Source of the DNA: Celerinatantimonas sp046054195
GTDB taxonomy: Bacteria > Pseudomonadota > Gammaproteobacteria > Enterobacterales > Celerinatantimonadaceae
NCBI RefSeq assembly: GCF_046054195.1
Contig: NZ_JBEQCS010000004.1
Location: 124,001 to 188,000, forward strand
Direction of reading: 5' to 3'
Length of the DNA stretch: 64,000 nt
The translations under genes and the position numbers were made by a program. Below, piece by piece: positions 34,964-42,705 of the stretch. Under the pieces are notes generated by a model, which was given only the letters and a program-made list of their open reading frames with translations, did no database searches and had not been told where the DNA came from. Each line of letters begins with the position of its first letter. The first letter of the stretch is position 1.

Positions 34964-35176
34964 TTATTGAATTGGTTCAATATTTTCTGCCTGAGGACCT
35001 TTTTTACCAGCAGTTACGATGAACTGTACTTTTTGGCCTTCAGTTAAAGTTTTGAAACCATTACCAGTGATGTTGCTGTAGTGAGCAAAAACATCAGGGC
35101 CTGAAGCTTGTTCAATAAAACCAAAACCTTTAGATTCATTGAACCATTTTACTGTACCAGTAATTGTATTAGACAT
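34964..35176 (-). CDS. CspA family cold-shock protein
   Basis: 70 residues from ATG 35176, chosen over ATG 35182 because AGGA then lies 7 bases before it. Single OB-fold cold-shock domain with RNP1-like KGFGFI and RNP2-like VFAHY, in TGTVKWFNESKGFGFIEQ and FKTLTEGQKVQF. An RNA chaperone. The promoter at 35326-35354 gives a leader of about 140 bases, like the long cspA leaders that control cold induction. Exact paralog (CspA, CspE or CspG) not resolved. Confidence 0.92.
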   Translation of the reverse strand: MSNTITGTVKWFNESKGFGFIEQASGPDVFAHYSNITGNGFKTLTEGQKVQFIVTAGKKGPQAENIEPIQ

Positions 35177-35797
35177 ATTCATATCCTGTATTAATCATTA
35201 AATAAAACCATTTTCATGGCGACAAGCGGAAAAATAAATTGGAATTTAGAAACTACAGGACGAAGTACAACAAAATGCTACGTAATGGAGATTTTAAACT
35301 TTGGACTTACTTTTAAGCTGCCTAAAGCATAGGTGTGAATGTTATCGAAGTCAACTATTTTTTCATTTATAAATAGCAAAATTATAGGACTTTGTTTACT
35401 TACCGAAACAAACTATCCTGATTTGTAAAAATTAGATTAATTTCTATATTTTACAAAAAGTTATATTTTTTAATAAAAACTCTTAAACTTGGTTATTTCA
35501 CTTTCGCCTATAGCTATATATGCTCTATTGATTCTTTATCCATCTCTGGAAGATTTCACATACCCAACATATCTAAACCAGCGCGTGCAAGCCATTGAGA
35601 GCCTCTTTCTGGCAACTATTTGGCTTAGTCGCTGACATGCGATACCTATACCTGACTATTAGCCTCACCTAGACAGACATCCAATTGAGTTTATCTGTGG
35701 CTAGAACAGATACATTTGTGGAGCCCAGAAACCACCAAAAAACGGGGCATGCTCTGAGAAGCCTTAGGATCAGAAAACATCATAGGATATATTTAAA
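35177..35797. other. Intergenic region: csp leader plus unassigned DNA
   Basis: 35177 to about 35319 is the csp 5' leader (minus strand). The promoter is at 35326-35354. The rest, to 35797, includes the upstream region of the secreted-protein gene; I saw no further gene there. Confidence 0.5.
35326..35354 (-). promoter_or_regulatory. Sigma-70 promoter of the cold-shock gene
   Basis: On the minus strand TTGACT (-35, 35354-35349), a 17-base spacer, and TATGCT (-10, 35331-35326). The predicted start near 35319 gives a leader of about 142 bases to the csp ATG. Confidence 0.7.
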
Positions 35798-36259
35798 ATG
35801 TCAGTTCATAATCAAAGAAAATTAAGTGCTGGTATTTTGTTTATTAGTTTCATGGCTATCAGTTCAGGAGCTATCGCGGGTGCAGCATTTAACACCGCAT
35901 CTGCGTGTTTTTCTCCAGATAATGTCACCTTAGTTGGAACAGCTGCATCTACAGGTCCACAGCTTAGCGGTGAATTATTTAATTATGGAAAAACTGCTGC
36001 ATATGGGCAACAACAGCAAGCAACTTGCACCGCATTTATAAACGGCGTTGCTACCTGCACAGCGACTCTAACTGGGCTCGATGAAAATGCCACCTATCAC
36101 TTCCAGTTCTATGGAACATTTACCGGTTGTGGCGCCAGCACATGCACACAAGGAGCCGATAATACGTTTCAAACCTGTGCATATGATGATTCAGAGCAAC
36201 TAGCTGATCCTGAACAAGAACAAGAACAAGAACAAGAACAAGAACAAGAAATAAATTAG
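35798..36259 (+). CDS. Secreted Cys-rich protein with a C-terminal (EQ)n tail
   Basis: 153 residues. A signal peptide of about 28 residues (hydrophobic core ILFISFMAISS, ending near GAIAGA) is followed by a Thr/Ala-rich domain with six Cys (an even number, so disulfides are likely). It has fibronectin-III-like spacing in its second half (TATLTGLDENATYHFQFYGT). The tail is acidic, (EQ)6-E, encoded by six GAACAA repeats (36212-36247). I do not recognise a family. Followed by a terminator. Copy number of the hexamer can change without shifting frame, so tail length may vary between strains. Confidence 0.6.
   Translation: MSVHNQRKLSAGILFISFMAISSGAIAGAAFNTASACFSPDNVTLVGTAASTGPQLSGELFNYGKTAAYGQQQQATCTAFINGVATCTATLTGLDENATYHFQFYGTFTGCGASTCTQGADNTFQTCAYDDSEQLADPEQEQEQEQEQEQEIN
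36212..36250 (+). repeat. Hexanucleotide repeat GAACAA x6 (+GAA)
   Basis: Six perfect tandem copies of GAACAA (36212-36247) plus GAA, coding the Glu-Gln tail of the secreted protein. Changes by whole units preserve the frame. Confidence 0.95.
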
Positions 36260-36297
36260 CCCATATAGAAACTATTTCCAGTTCTCGTGCCTAAAAG

Positions 36298-36319
36298 GCC
36301 TGCTTCAATAGAAGCAGGC
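36298..36319 (+). terminator. Terminator of the secreted-protein gene
   Basis: GCCTGCTTC / GAAGCAGGC, a perfect 9-bp stem with loop AATA, then TTTG, 38 bases after the stop. Confidence 0.75.
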
Positions 36320-36563
36320 TTTGACACCACAGACCATCTTTTTTCGATATAAAGAAAACGGACCAAAGCAATGAATAACACTCCTCATTTAATAACCGTA
36401 CTTTTTAAGAATTACAGATAACTTATTGGCGATGGGCGTTTCTGATCAATCCAAGAGTTTTTCATGTCACCGGTTAATAAAATAAGCAAACACTTCCTAT
36501 ATTTTAACAATAATGCTAAGTTATAATTACAACTTATTGATTATAAAGGCATATAAATTTACA

Positions 36564-36596
36564 AATGATCATTTTATGATCGCAAAAATGATCATT
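36564..36596. promoter_or_regulatory. Duplicated 10-bp palindrome upstream of the lipoyl-like gene
   Basis: AATGATCATT occurs at 36564-36573 and 36587-36596, centres 23 bp apart (about two helical turns), with ATGATC between. Each contains a GATC. The pattern suggests a cooperative binding site 77-109 bases before the lipoyl-like gene. Confidence 0.45.
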
Positions 36597-36672
36597 CCCC
36601 TGAAGCCATTGCAATATTTTAATAATGAACCAGCCATCTATTGGCTAAGGTACTGCATAGACAGGATAAATA

Positions 36673-36933
36673 ATGACAAGCAAAGCTATCACCATCCACG
36701 CGCCAAAACTGCCCGAAATAGCTAAAGCCAAAATAGTTCAGTGGTTAATCACACCAGGACAAAATTTAATAAAAGGTAATGACTATATCGAAATAGAAAT
36801 AATCCATTCAAAACAACGTATTGCGCTTAAATCACCAATCAACGGCATACTGCAAATTGCAGTCGCAGCATTGGATGATGCTATTCATGCGGGCTCTCTG
36901 ATTGCAATCGCTGAAATGTTTGAAGAAAAATAA
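36673..36933 (+). CDS. Free-standing biotin/lipoyl-like domain protein
   Basis: 86 residues forming a single lipoyl/biotinyl attachment-type domain. IVQWLITPGQNLIKGNDYIEIEI, then HSKQRIALKSPINGILQIAV, and HAGSLIAIAEMFEE are the symmetric hammerhead halves. The attachment Lys position is Lys47 in HSKQRI, where carriers usually have (E)TDKA or MK. AGGA lies 6 bases before the ATG. Unlike normal carriers it is not fused to an E2 or carboxylase. It may be a carrier, a scaffold, or non-modified. Confidence 0.6.
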   Translation: MTSKAITIHAPKLPEIAKAKIVQWLITPGQNLIKGNDYIEIEIIHSKQRIALKSPINGILQIAVAALDDAIHAGSLIAIAEMFEEK

Positions 36934-37290
36934 CAGCGCTCCTTTGGTACAGTTCCCATTTAGCAGCTGTAATTGTACTAACTAAACTACCCTCTTTTTA
37001 GCTTTATAAATCAATGGGTAAAAGAATGACCAACGAAGGAGACTACAGAAAAGTGAAACGATTCATGGATGATCAGTACAACTTGTATGGTATATTTTGT
37101 TGAACAAAATAAACTGTGATAGAAGTAACATCTTTTGTATCTACGATTCTGTAGGGTAAATGCTTTGCTTAAAGAGGGTTCAGCCATTACATCAAGAATT
37201 ATCTTGTATGCGCCCTAAGTACTTAAATTTAGATAACTAGTTGAGCCATTTTTAATATCACAACTTATTGTTCCATATACTTTATATGAT

Positions 37291-37417
37291 GAACAAAAAA
37301 ACCCGGCATAAAAGCCGGGATGTTATAAGCAAGACAAACAAAATAGTAACAAGCACTAATACATTAGCATTACGACACATAGAATATGTCACCCAAATGG
37401 GGCAATTCTCGTTTTTT
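37291..37417 (+). ncRNA. Tandem sRNA-like unit A
   Basis: First of four diverged copies. 5' stem-loop CCCGGC / GCCGGG (37302-37319); unpaired core 37328-37354 (AGCAAGAC ... GTAACAAGC); then ACATTAGCATTA; 3' hairpin around GAAT ... ATTC (37382-37408) and T6 (37412-37417). A -10-like TATGAT is at 37285-37290. A 44-codon frame crosses it, but core lengths in the four copies (27, 32, 29, 31) differ by non-multiples of three, so it is not read as coding. Confidence 0.6.
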
Positions 37418-37494
37418 GGATGATACAATTAAAATATAAGCTATTCTAATTAAGCATAAAGTACTAGTAATTATATGCTTTATCGTTTATAAAA

Positions 37495-37618
37495 TGACAA
37501 AAAAGAACCCAATGCTTAATGGGTCATATATTGTCATGAGCAATAGACTGCCAAAATATAGGCAACAAGCAATTTAAAATAACTAATTTAGGGTATCTGT
37601 CTGATACCCTCTTTTTTT
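37495..37618 (+). ncRNA. Tandem sRNA-like unit B
   Basis: 5' CCCA ... TGGG stem (37508-37523), core 37539-37570 (AGCAATAGAC ... GCAACAAGC), and a very clear terminator, AGGGTATC / GATACCCT (37590-37610), followed by seven T (37612-37618). The 5' flank TTATAAAATGACAAAAAAGA aligns with that of unit A, with a -10-like TATAAA at 37488. Confidence 0.65.
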
Positions 37619-37789
37619 AAATCAACTAACTATAGATATATTAAACACTTTTTACACAATCAATATCAAAAGACGATTAACCATACCGAAGTCAAATTAA
37701 TAACTTAATGAATTTATTGTGAAAAATTAACGCTACTATCGTAAGAAATAGTTAAAGAGACTAAAAAATAAGGTGTTAAGTCAAAAAGA

Positions 37790-37913
37790 GCGCAACAAAA
37801 AACCGGCAAACAGCGCCGGCGTCGTCAGCAAGGACAAGCAAAAATAGTAACAAGCCTCGCTACATTAGCATTATCTTGATTAGAAATGTCTCATCCATTT
37901 GAGGTATTTCTTT
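37790..37913 (+). ncRNA. Tandem sRNA-like unit C
   Basis: 5' stem CCGGC / GCCGG (37803-37819), core 37827-37855 (AGCAAGGAC ... GTAACAAGC), then TACATTAGCATTA as in unit A, and an 11-bp 3' hairpin with two wobble pairs (37883-37910), GAAATGTCTCA / TGAGGTATTTC, then TTT. An A-like copy, with the weakest terminator. Confidence 0.55.
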
Positions 37914-38088
37914 AGATTTATGATTAAATCACACCTTTCTCACTAGGAAAAACCCCGGAGCCATCTATAAATAAAAGGCTATTCTGTTGAAATCAAAATA
38001 ATATTTTATTTATCTGCCATATTCCTAATGGCAACCCAATTTTTGTGATCTTTATCTAATTCAATTATCCAAAATTACTGTAAATTTG

Positions 38089-38221
38089 TGGGTTTTTTGG
38101 CAATAATCCAAACATCTTAAGTTAGGCATTGTCAGTAGCAAAGACAAACAAAATATATGTAACAAGCTTAATTAAAACAACTATTTTTTATAGGTGTATC
38201 ACTGTGATACACCTGTTTTTT
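38089..38221 (+). ncRNA. Tandem sRNA-like unit D
   Basis: 5' stem TTTGG / CCAAA (38096-38112), core 38137-38167 (AGCAAAGAC ... GTAACAAGC), and a perfect 10-bp terminator AGGTGTATCA / TGATACACCT (38192-38214) followed by G and six T (38216-38221). A B-like copy. Confidence 0.65.
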
Positions 38222-38262
38222 CTCACAAAATTGATAACAACCGATTACATTTTATTGTAACT

Positions 38263-38862
38263 CTATGCCATTGGCTCTGATTGCTTAGCTAAGGGAAAAT
38301 CTCGGATATATCGTAAATGAGTATCATAAAAAGGCAAATTGTGAGATCCATGCTGCAGTGTTTTTTTATAAATTAGGGCAACAAAAATATCAGCAAGGCT
38401 AAAGTGAGTCCCTACAGCGAAACCAGAATCAAGACAAAGCTCCGAATGCAGGCCGTTAAGACATTTAGAAATCCATTCACCCCGAAGCCGGCGTTTTAAA
38501 ATAGAATCCAACTCAGGACGCAGAAAATTCAGCACTGTTCGATTTTGTGCTGAATGAATCGTTGAATTTACGTATTCACATATCCTGCGAACCGATGCTC
38601 TCATACCAAGCGATTCACCAAGCAGCGAGTTTTGAGTAAACCGCTGTTCAATATACTCAATAATAGCCATCGACTCTGACAAGATTAAGCCATCAATAGA
38701 TAAAGCGGGGACATAACCAAAGGGGTTGATAGTTAGGTATGTTGTCGCTAACTCTCGACTGGATACTTCAACTCGGCGGTAATGAACTGCTTTATAATTT
38801 AAAACCCATTCCACCCGTTGAGCACTATTCGAACCTTTAGCGCTATACAAAATGATCGTCAT
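38263..38862 (-). CDS. Glutathione S-transferase family protein
   Basis: 199 residues. N-terminal thioredoxin-like domain (ILYSAKGSNSAQRVEWVLNYKAV, then INPFGYVPALSIDGLILSESMAIIEYIE with the cis-Pro and Glu/Ser glutathione-binding motif), then an all-helical C-terminal domain ending FALADIF-like FSLADIFVALIYK. Catalytic residue at the N-terminus is probably Ser. Substrate unknown. It lies just past sRNA unit D, on the opposite strand. Confidence 0.85.
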   Translation of the reverse strand: MTIILYSAKGSNSAQRVEWVLNYKAVHYRRVEVSSRELATTYLTINPFGYVPALSIDGLILSESMAIIEYIEQRFTQNSLLGESLGMRASVRRICEYVNSTIHSAQNRTVLNFLRPELDSILKRRLRGEWISKCLNGLHSELCLDSGFAVGTHFSLADIFVALIYKKTLQHGSHNLPFYDTHLRYIRDFPLAKQSEPMA

Positions 38863-38904
38863 ATTTCCCCTATCGATAACTTTATACGGATATCGACATA
38901 TTCC

Positions 38905-39402
38905 TCACGACTTATCTTTTTTAGTGATTTTATCTAAATACCCCATCACAAATGCTGATCCAACAAAGGTGATGTGTAAAAACATATACCACTTAATTTT
39001 TTCATCCGCGATAGACTGGGCATTCATAAACACTTTTAACAGATGAATTGAAGAAATAGCAACGATAGATGCCGCAACTTTGTTCTTGAGTGAACTCGTA
39101 TCCATTTTTCCCAGCCAAGACAATCGTTCAGCGTGTTCGTCTACATCAATTTTTGAGACAAAATTCTCATAGCCAGAAAACATCACCATTACAATTAAAC
39201 CACCCACTAACGAGATATCAATGAGCGATAAAGTCACCAGTACTAAATCAACTTCCTTGATAGTAAAAATATTAGGCAAGATGTGGAAGACTTCCTGAAA
39301 GAACTTAATAGCTAGAGCAAGTAGTACTAAGCTTAGCCCAATATAAACAGGCGCCATCACCCAACGAGCTGCATACAGCATTTTCTCGAAAAAACGTTCC
39401 AT
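38905..39402 (-). CDS. yqhA: YqhA (UPF0114) membrane protein
   Basis: 165 residues (E. coli YqhA 164). MERFFEKMLYAARWVMAPVYIGLSLVLLALAIKF, LVTLSLIDISLVGGLIVMVMFSGYENFVSKID and VAASIVAISSIHLLKVFMNA are diagnostic; three or four membrane helices. Function unknown. Confidence 0.92.
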   Translation of the reverse strand: MERFFEKMLYAARWVMAPVYIGLSLVLLALAIKFFQEVFHILPNIFTIKEVDLVLVTLSLIDISLVGGLIVMVMFSGYENFVSKIDVDEHAERLSWLGKMDTSSLKNKVAASIVAISSIHLLKVFMNAQSIADEKIKWYMFLHITFVGSAFVMGYLDKITKKDKS

Positions 39403-39657
39403 ATTAAAAGATTAACGTTGTTCACACATACAATCAGTTTATATGTTTTATTAACATAATTGCTACTAACATTTCACTTTGTTTGAGGCAACCACATTGT
39501 ATCGACACAAAATGACAAAACTCATCTCATACAAATTTATGGCACAATTTCATTCAACCGGCTTAATTTGACTATACTGGTAGGCACACATTACAAAACG
39601 GATAGATGTCTAACACGGCTGTAAGATGCGTTTTACTTTCATAAATTAAGGAGCGTT

Positions 39658-39996
39658 ATGATACCCGATGGCATCTACCATATTGTCTTCACAGGCAGTC
39701 ATGGTGTTGGAGGACAAGGAATATTAACCATTAATAATGGCAGTATTAATGGCGGTGATTTCGGTTATCTGTATCAAGGATATATCAAAGAATCCAATCT
39801 CAAACTCACCGCCCAAGTGGGGATTTTTAAATTTTTCGATAGCGCTCAATCAATTTTTGGTCCATTGGAAAAATTCGACTTAATGCTCACTGGGGAAGAA
39901 ACCGGCCAACATTCGTTTACTTTGTCAGGATATGTGATGGATCATCCTGAACTTGAAATATCAATTAAAAGTTTCTTTCTTAAAGATCTTGTGTAA
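39658..39996 (+). CDS. GrlR-like protein
   Basis: 112 residues resembling GrlR, the negative regulator of the LEE type III system: DGIYHIVFTGSHGVGGQGILTINNGSINGGDFGYLYQGYI, then GPLEKFDLMLTGEETGQHSFTLSGYV. GrlR is a beta-barrel protein that binds the activator GrlA. No type III genes are nearby, so here it is more likely a related small-ligand or envelope protein. GGAG lies 5 bases before ATG. Confidence 0.75.
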   Translation: MIPDGIYHIVFTGSHGVGGQGILTINNGSINGGDFGYLYQGYIKESNLKLTAQVGIFKFFDSAQSIFGPLEKFDLMLTGEETGQHSFTLSGYVMDHPELEISIKSFFLKDLV

Positions 39997-40035
39997 CAAA
40001 TCGATTTTTCACAGGTGATATATCACTGAGCTAGA

Positions 40036-40085
40036 GCCACATTCCAACTTAAAAAAGCAGTTGCTCAACATCAAGAGAATGTGGC
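40036..40085. other. Inverted repeat between grlR-like and hcp
   Basis: GCCACATTC (40036-40044) / GAATGTGGC (40077-40085), perfect 9 bp with a 32-base loop, between convergent genes. No adjacent T-run. Confidence 0.3.
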
Positions 40086-40154
40086 CCTGTCATAATCAAA
40101 AAAGCATCTATTGCTATATGATTAGCGATTTAATAACCGTTGTATAAATGTAGT

Positions 40155-40649
40155 TTACTGAGTTGCCCATGATTTATCATCCCAATCATCGTAGCCTGAT
40201 GTTCCTGTAATCTTATGTTCCCAATCGATATTTTTATATTTAAACGAAATAATTTCTTGAGTGTCGGCATCACTCATATGAACATGTGGCATTGAATGAT
40301 TAATTGCACATATTTCAGCATTCTTAAGTGTAATCACATAGTAGCATTCGTTTAAACCGCTCGAGTTAGTCCGGTAAAGTTTAAGCTCACAGGTAAGCCG
40401 CTCACCTCGGCTCCATGCCATTGCTAACATAGGAGAGGCTTTATCAATACGTTTAGTAATTTGTAAAGGATGATGTTGTTGCGATTGCGCACTTAGACCA
40501 CGAGATAACTGATGATTCCAAGATAAGACAGTAATCTCATCTTGATGAGCTGTTTGATAATGGTTACCAATAGAATCTTGAGTATTACATCCTTGACTAA
40601 TGGTTCCCTGATTTTCGCCAATGACCGACAGATAAGCGACATTCGCCAT
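40155..40649 (-). CDS. Hcp1 family type VI secretion protein (orphan)
   Basis: 164 residues of the Hcp (TssD) family. MANVAYLSVIGENQGTISQGCNT and DSIGNHYQTAHQDEITVLSWNHQ are close to the Hcp tube protein, as is PLQITKRIDKASPMLAMAWSRGE. Hcp hexamers form the inner tube of type VI machines, and orphan copies often serve as effector carriers. No other T6SS gene is in the window. The last 15 residues (TGTSGYDDWDDKSWATQ) look like a short extension. Confidence 0.85.
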   Translation of the reverse strand: MANVAYLSVIGENQGTISQGCNTQDSIGNHYQTAHQDEITVLSWNHQLSRGLSAQSQQHHPLQITKRIDKASPMLAMAWSRGERLTCELKLYRTNSSGLNECYYVITLKNAEICAINHSMPHVHMSDADTQEIISFKYKNIDWEHKITGTSGYDDWDDKSWATQ

Positions 40650-40793
40650 ACAACTGATCCTTAGTATATTAAAATAAAACGGCCCTTATCATACCCTTTA
40701 ATAATATTTTTATCTATAAATAGATGTATGATTTGTAAGCAACTAAATGCTCCAATATCATTTATTAAAAAATAAAATCAGTTTCATAAGTGA

Positions 40794-42506
40794 TTAAACA
40801 GACGAGCTAATATTTGCAAATAAACTAGACAAATTCTGAGCTTTAACCATATTGCGCCCTTGGTTTTTTGCTTTATATAAGAGCGAGTCAGCACGTTGAT
40901 AGAGTTGTTCTAGTGTTTCATTACCCATCCGAGTACAAACGCCAAAACTTGCGGTAACACGAATTTCTTTACCATCATATATAAGTGGATTTGATGTAAT
41001 AATCTCACGCAAATGTTCAGCATAATTGATTGCTTGTGCTAATTTGGTATGGGCTAATAATATAACCACCTCTTCCCCACCCCAGCGAGCAACAATATCT
41101 GTTTTACGAGTGTGACTTTGCAACAGCTGTGCAATATGTTCTAACGCTAAATCCCCGACGTGATGACCATAAGTGTCATTAATTAATTTAAAGAAATCGA
41201 TATCCATCATTACGAAACTAACAGGTTCCTGAGCGCCCTGAGCTGCATCGATAATTTTGTTAGCAGAACTTAAAAAAGAGCGACGATTAAATAACTTCGT
41301 TAAAGGGTCATAGGTTGCTAAATATTGCGCAGTAATTCGCTCCTTCTCAATCTCTTTTAAGCGGTTGGCGACAATCACCGCTAAGATCACTGCCTCACAA
41401 ACCACCCCAATCGCTGCACCATGAAACCCATAAAACGTATATGGAATGATCCCCCAGACAGACAAAGTCGTCGCCAATAACCCAAGCATCGAACAACTGA
41501 CCGCTAACAAAAAATAACGTGCATCTTCAGCTTTTCGAAGATTCATAATCCCTACAAAAATCATGATCAACGTAGTGATAGAGAGGAAGTTAAATGAAAT
41601 AAACGAAGCTGGATAATGCATTTGTAAAATGATGAACGTAACAATAGAGATTAATCCAGCAGCGATATAAACACAGATCAGCCGATATAATCTGGGCATA
41701 TTCGTGCGAAGATGTAAAAAGTTTGAGACAAATATCAGCCCACAAACTCCATGCAACACCATAAAAAACAGGGTGCAATAATTTTGCAGCCATGAGGAAT
41801 TAGGATAAAGCCAAGCAAATGCATAACCGTTATAACCAAAATTCATCACAATAAAACAGCTAATATAAATACTGTAATACAATGCATAAAGCTGTTTTAA
41901 CGTGGTATATAGAACAATATTAAATCCAACTAACGCGGTTAATATCCCATATAGCAGTCCTGATGAAATATGAATTCGAGTGCTTATATTGCGAGCATCA
42001 CTTTGGCTGACTAATTCGATAGGCAATGTGAGAGGATCAAGTGCTCGAGAGCGGATATAAATGTCACTTTTACCCGGTAAAATAGTCATATCAAAGACAT
42101 AACCAATTCCAGGTAAAAGATGTTTATCCGCTTTTCTCCAGTCACCAGCATGGCTATGTTTAACTAACTGATTGTTCTCTAGCTGATAGACATCAACACT
42201 CCCAACCCATATCTGGCCAGTGGTCAGACGCCGATGCAATAACTCATGGGTAGGATTGTCAATTGATAGACGAACCCACGTCACCTGATTACTGATACCA
42301 AAGGTAAGAAAACGCCGATTTGCATGAATCGCATTCCCTTGGTTAAAGCGCTCTTTGGCTTTGGGTAAAGTGACCTTTGCATCAGGTGCGACCTGAAAGT
42401 AATCAATCGATGAGATTAAATCCAAATGGCTATAATTATCAGATACAGCCATCGCAGCTAGTGAATAAAATAAAGCCGTAAAAAATAATATATAACGTAA
42501 TACCAT
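40794..42506 (-). CDS. Membrane diguanylate cyclase (7TMR-DISMED2 + 7TMR-DISM + GGDEF)
   Basis: About 570 residues from ATG 42506 (start MVLRYILFFTALFYSLAAMA, a signal peptide; TTG 42524 is an alternative). Periplasmic DISMED2 sensor domain to about 180, seven membrane helices (about 180-380), then GGDEF. Active site RWGGEEVVIL (a GGEEF variant, usually active), YDPLTKLFNRRSFL at its start, and an I-site RxxD (RKTD) 5 residues before GGEE, so product inhibition is likely. Synthesises c-di-GMP. Sensor ligand unknown. Confidence 0.92.
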   Translation of the reverse strand: MVLRYILFFTALFYSLAAMAVSDNYSHLDLISSIDYFQVAPDAKVTLPKAKERFNQGNAIHANRRFLTFGISNQVTWVRLSIDNPTHELLHRRLTTGQIWVGSVDVYQLENNQLVKHSHAGDWRKADKHLLPGIGYVFDMTILPGKSDIYIRSRALDPLTLPIELVSQSDARNISTRIHISSGLLYGILTALVGFNIVLYTTLKQLYALYYSIYISCFIVMNFGYNGYAFAWLYPNSSWLQNYCTLFFMVLHGVCGLIFVSNFLHLRTNMPRLYRLICVYIAAGLISIVTFIILQMHYPASFISFNFLSITTLIMIFVGIMNLRKAEDARYFLLAVSCSMLGLLATTLSVWGIIPYTFYGFHGAAIGVVCEAVILAVIVANRLKEIEKERITAQYLATYDPLTKLFNRRSFLSSANKIIDAAQGAQEPVSFVMMDIDFFKLINDTYGHHVGDLALEHIAQLLQSHTRKTDIVARWGGEEVVILLAHTKLAQAINYAEHLREIITSNPLIYDGKEIRVTASFGVCTRMGNETLEQLYQRADSLLYKAKNQGRNMVKAQNLSSLFANISSSV

Positions 42507-42705
42507 AATCGCTAGCCAGCCCAATAATACACCGACTCATTTGAAAGTTGTGCCACTGATTAATTACTCTTTACGGCGTCAATCTAATAAATATAAAAAG
42601 AAGGGGTAAATGAATATAGTTATAGAATTACAGATCTACAACTTAGTTACAACAGCTAATTTACCACGTTACGCCAGTTAAATTTGCTAGCAATATCACT
42701 GCTCG

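Larger units (their letters stand above)
36260..36672. other. Intergenic region with a terminator and a paired palindrome
   Basis: Holds the terminator at 36298 and the duplicated AATGATCATT palindromes at 36564-36596. A 70-residue frame here lacks a ribosome site and overlaps the lipoyl-like gene, so I do not call it. Confidence 0.5.
36934..38262. other. 1.3 kb gene-free block holding units A-D
   Basis: No protein gene is supported here. The four sRNA-like units occupy 37291-38221. 36934-37280 has no recognised element except a short CTCTTTTT near 36990 that may end the lipoyl-like gene. Confidence 0.55.

Noticed and set aside
36513..36725. 70-residue plus-strand frame before the lipoyl-like gene
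   Set aside because: No ribosome site, low complexity, overlaps the better supported lipoyl-like gene and covers the paired palindromes.
37026..37103. 25-residue frame MTNEGDYRKV...
   Set aside because: Very short, weak ribosome site and no recognisable conservation or terminator.
37289..37423. 44-codon frame through sRNA unit A
   Set aside because: The homologous units differ by indels that are not multiples of three, and unit C has a stop in the matching frame. No ribosome site. The units share structure, not reading frame.
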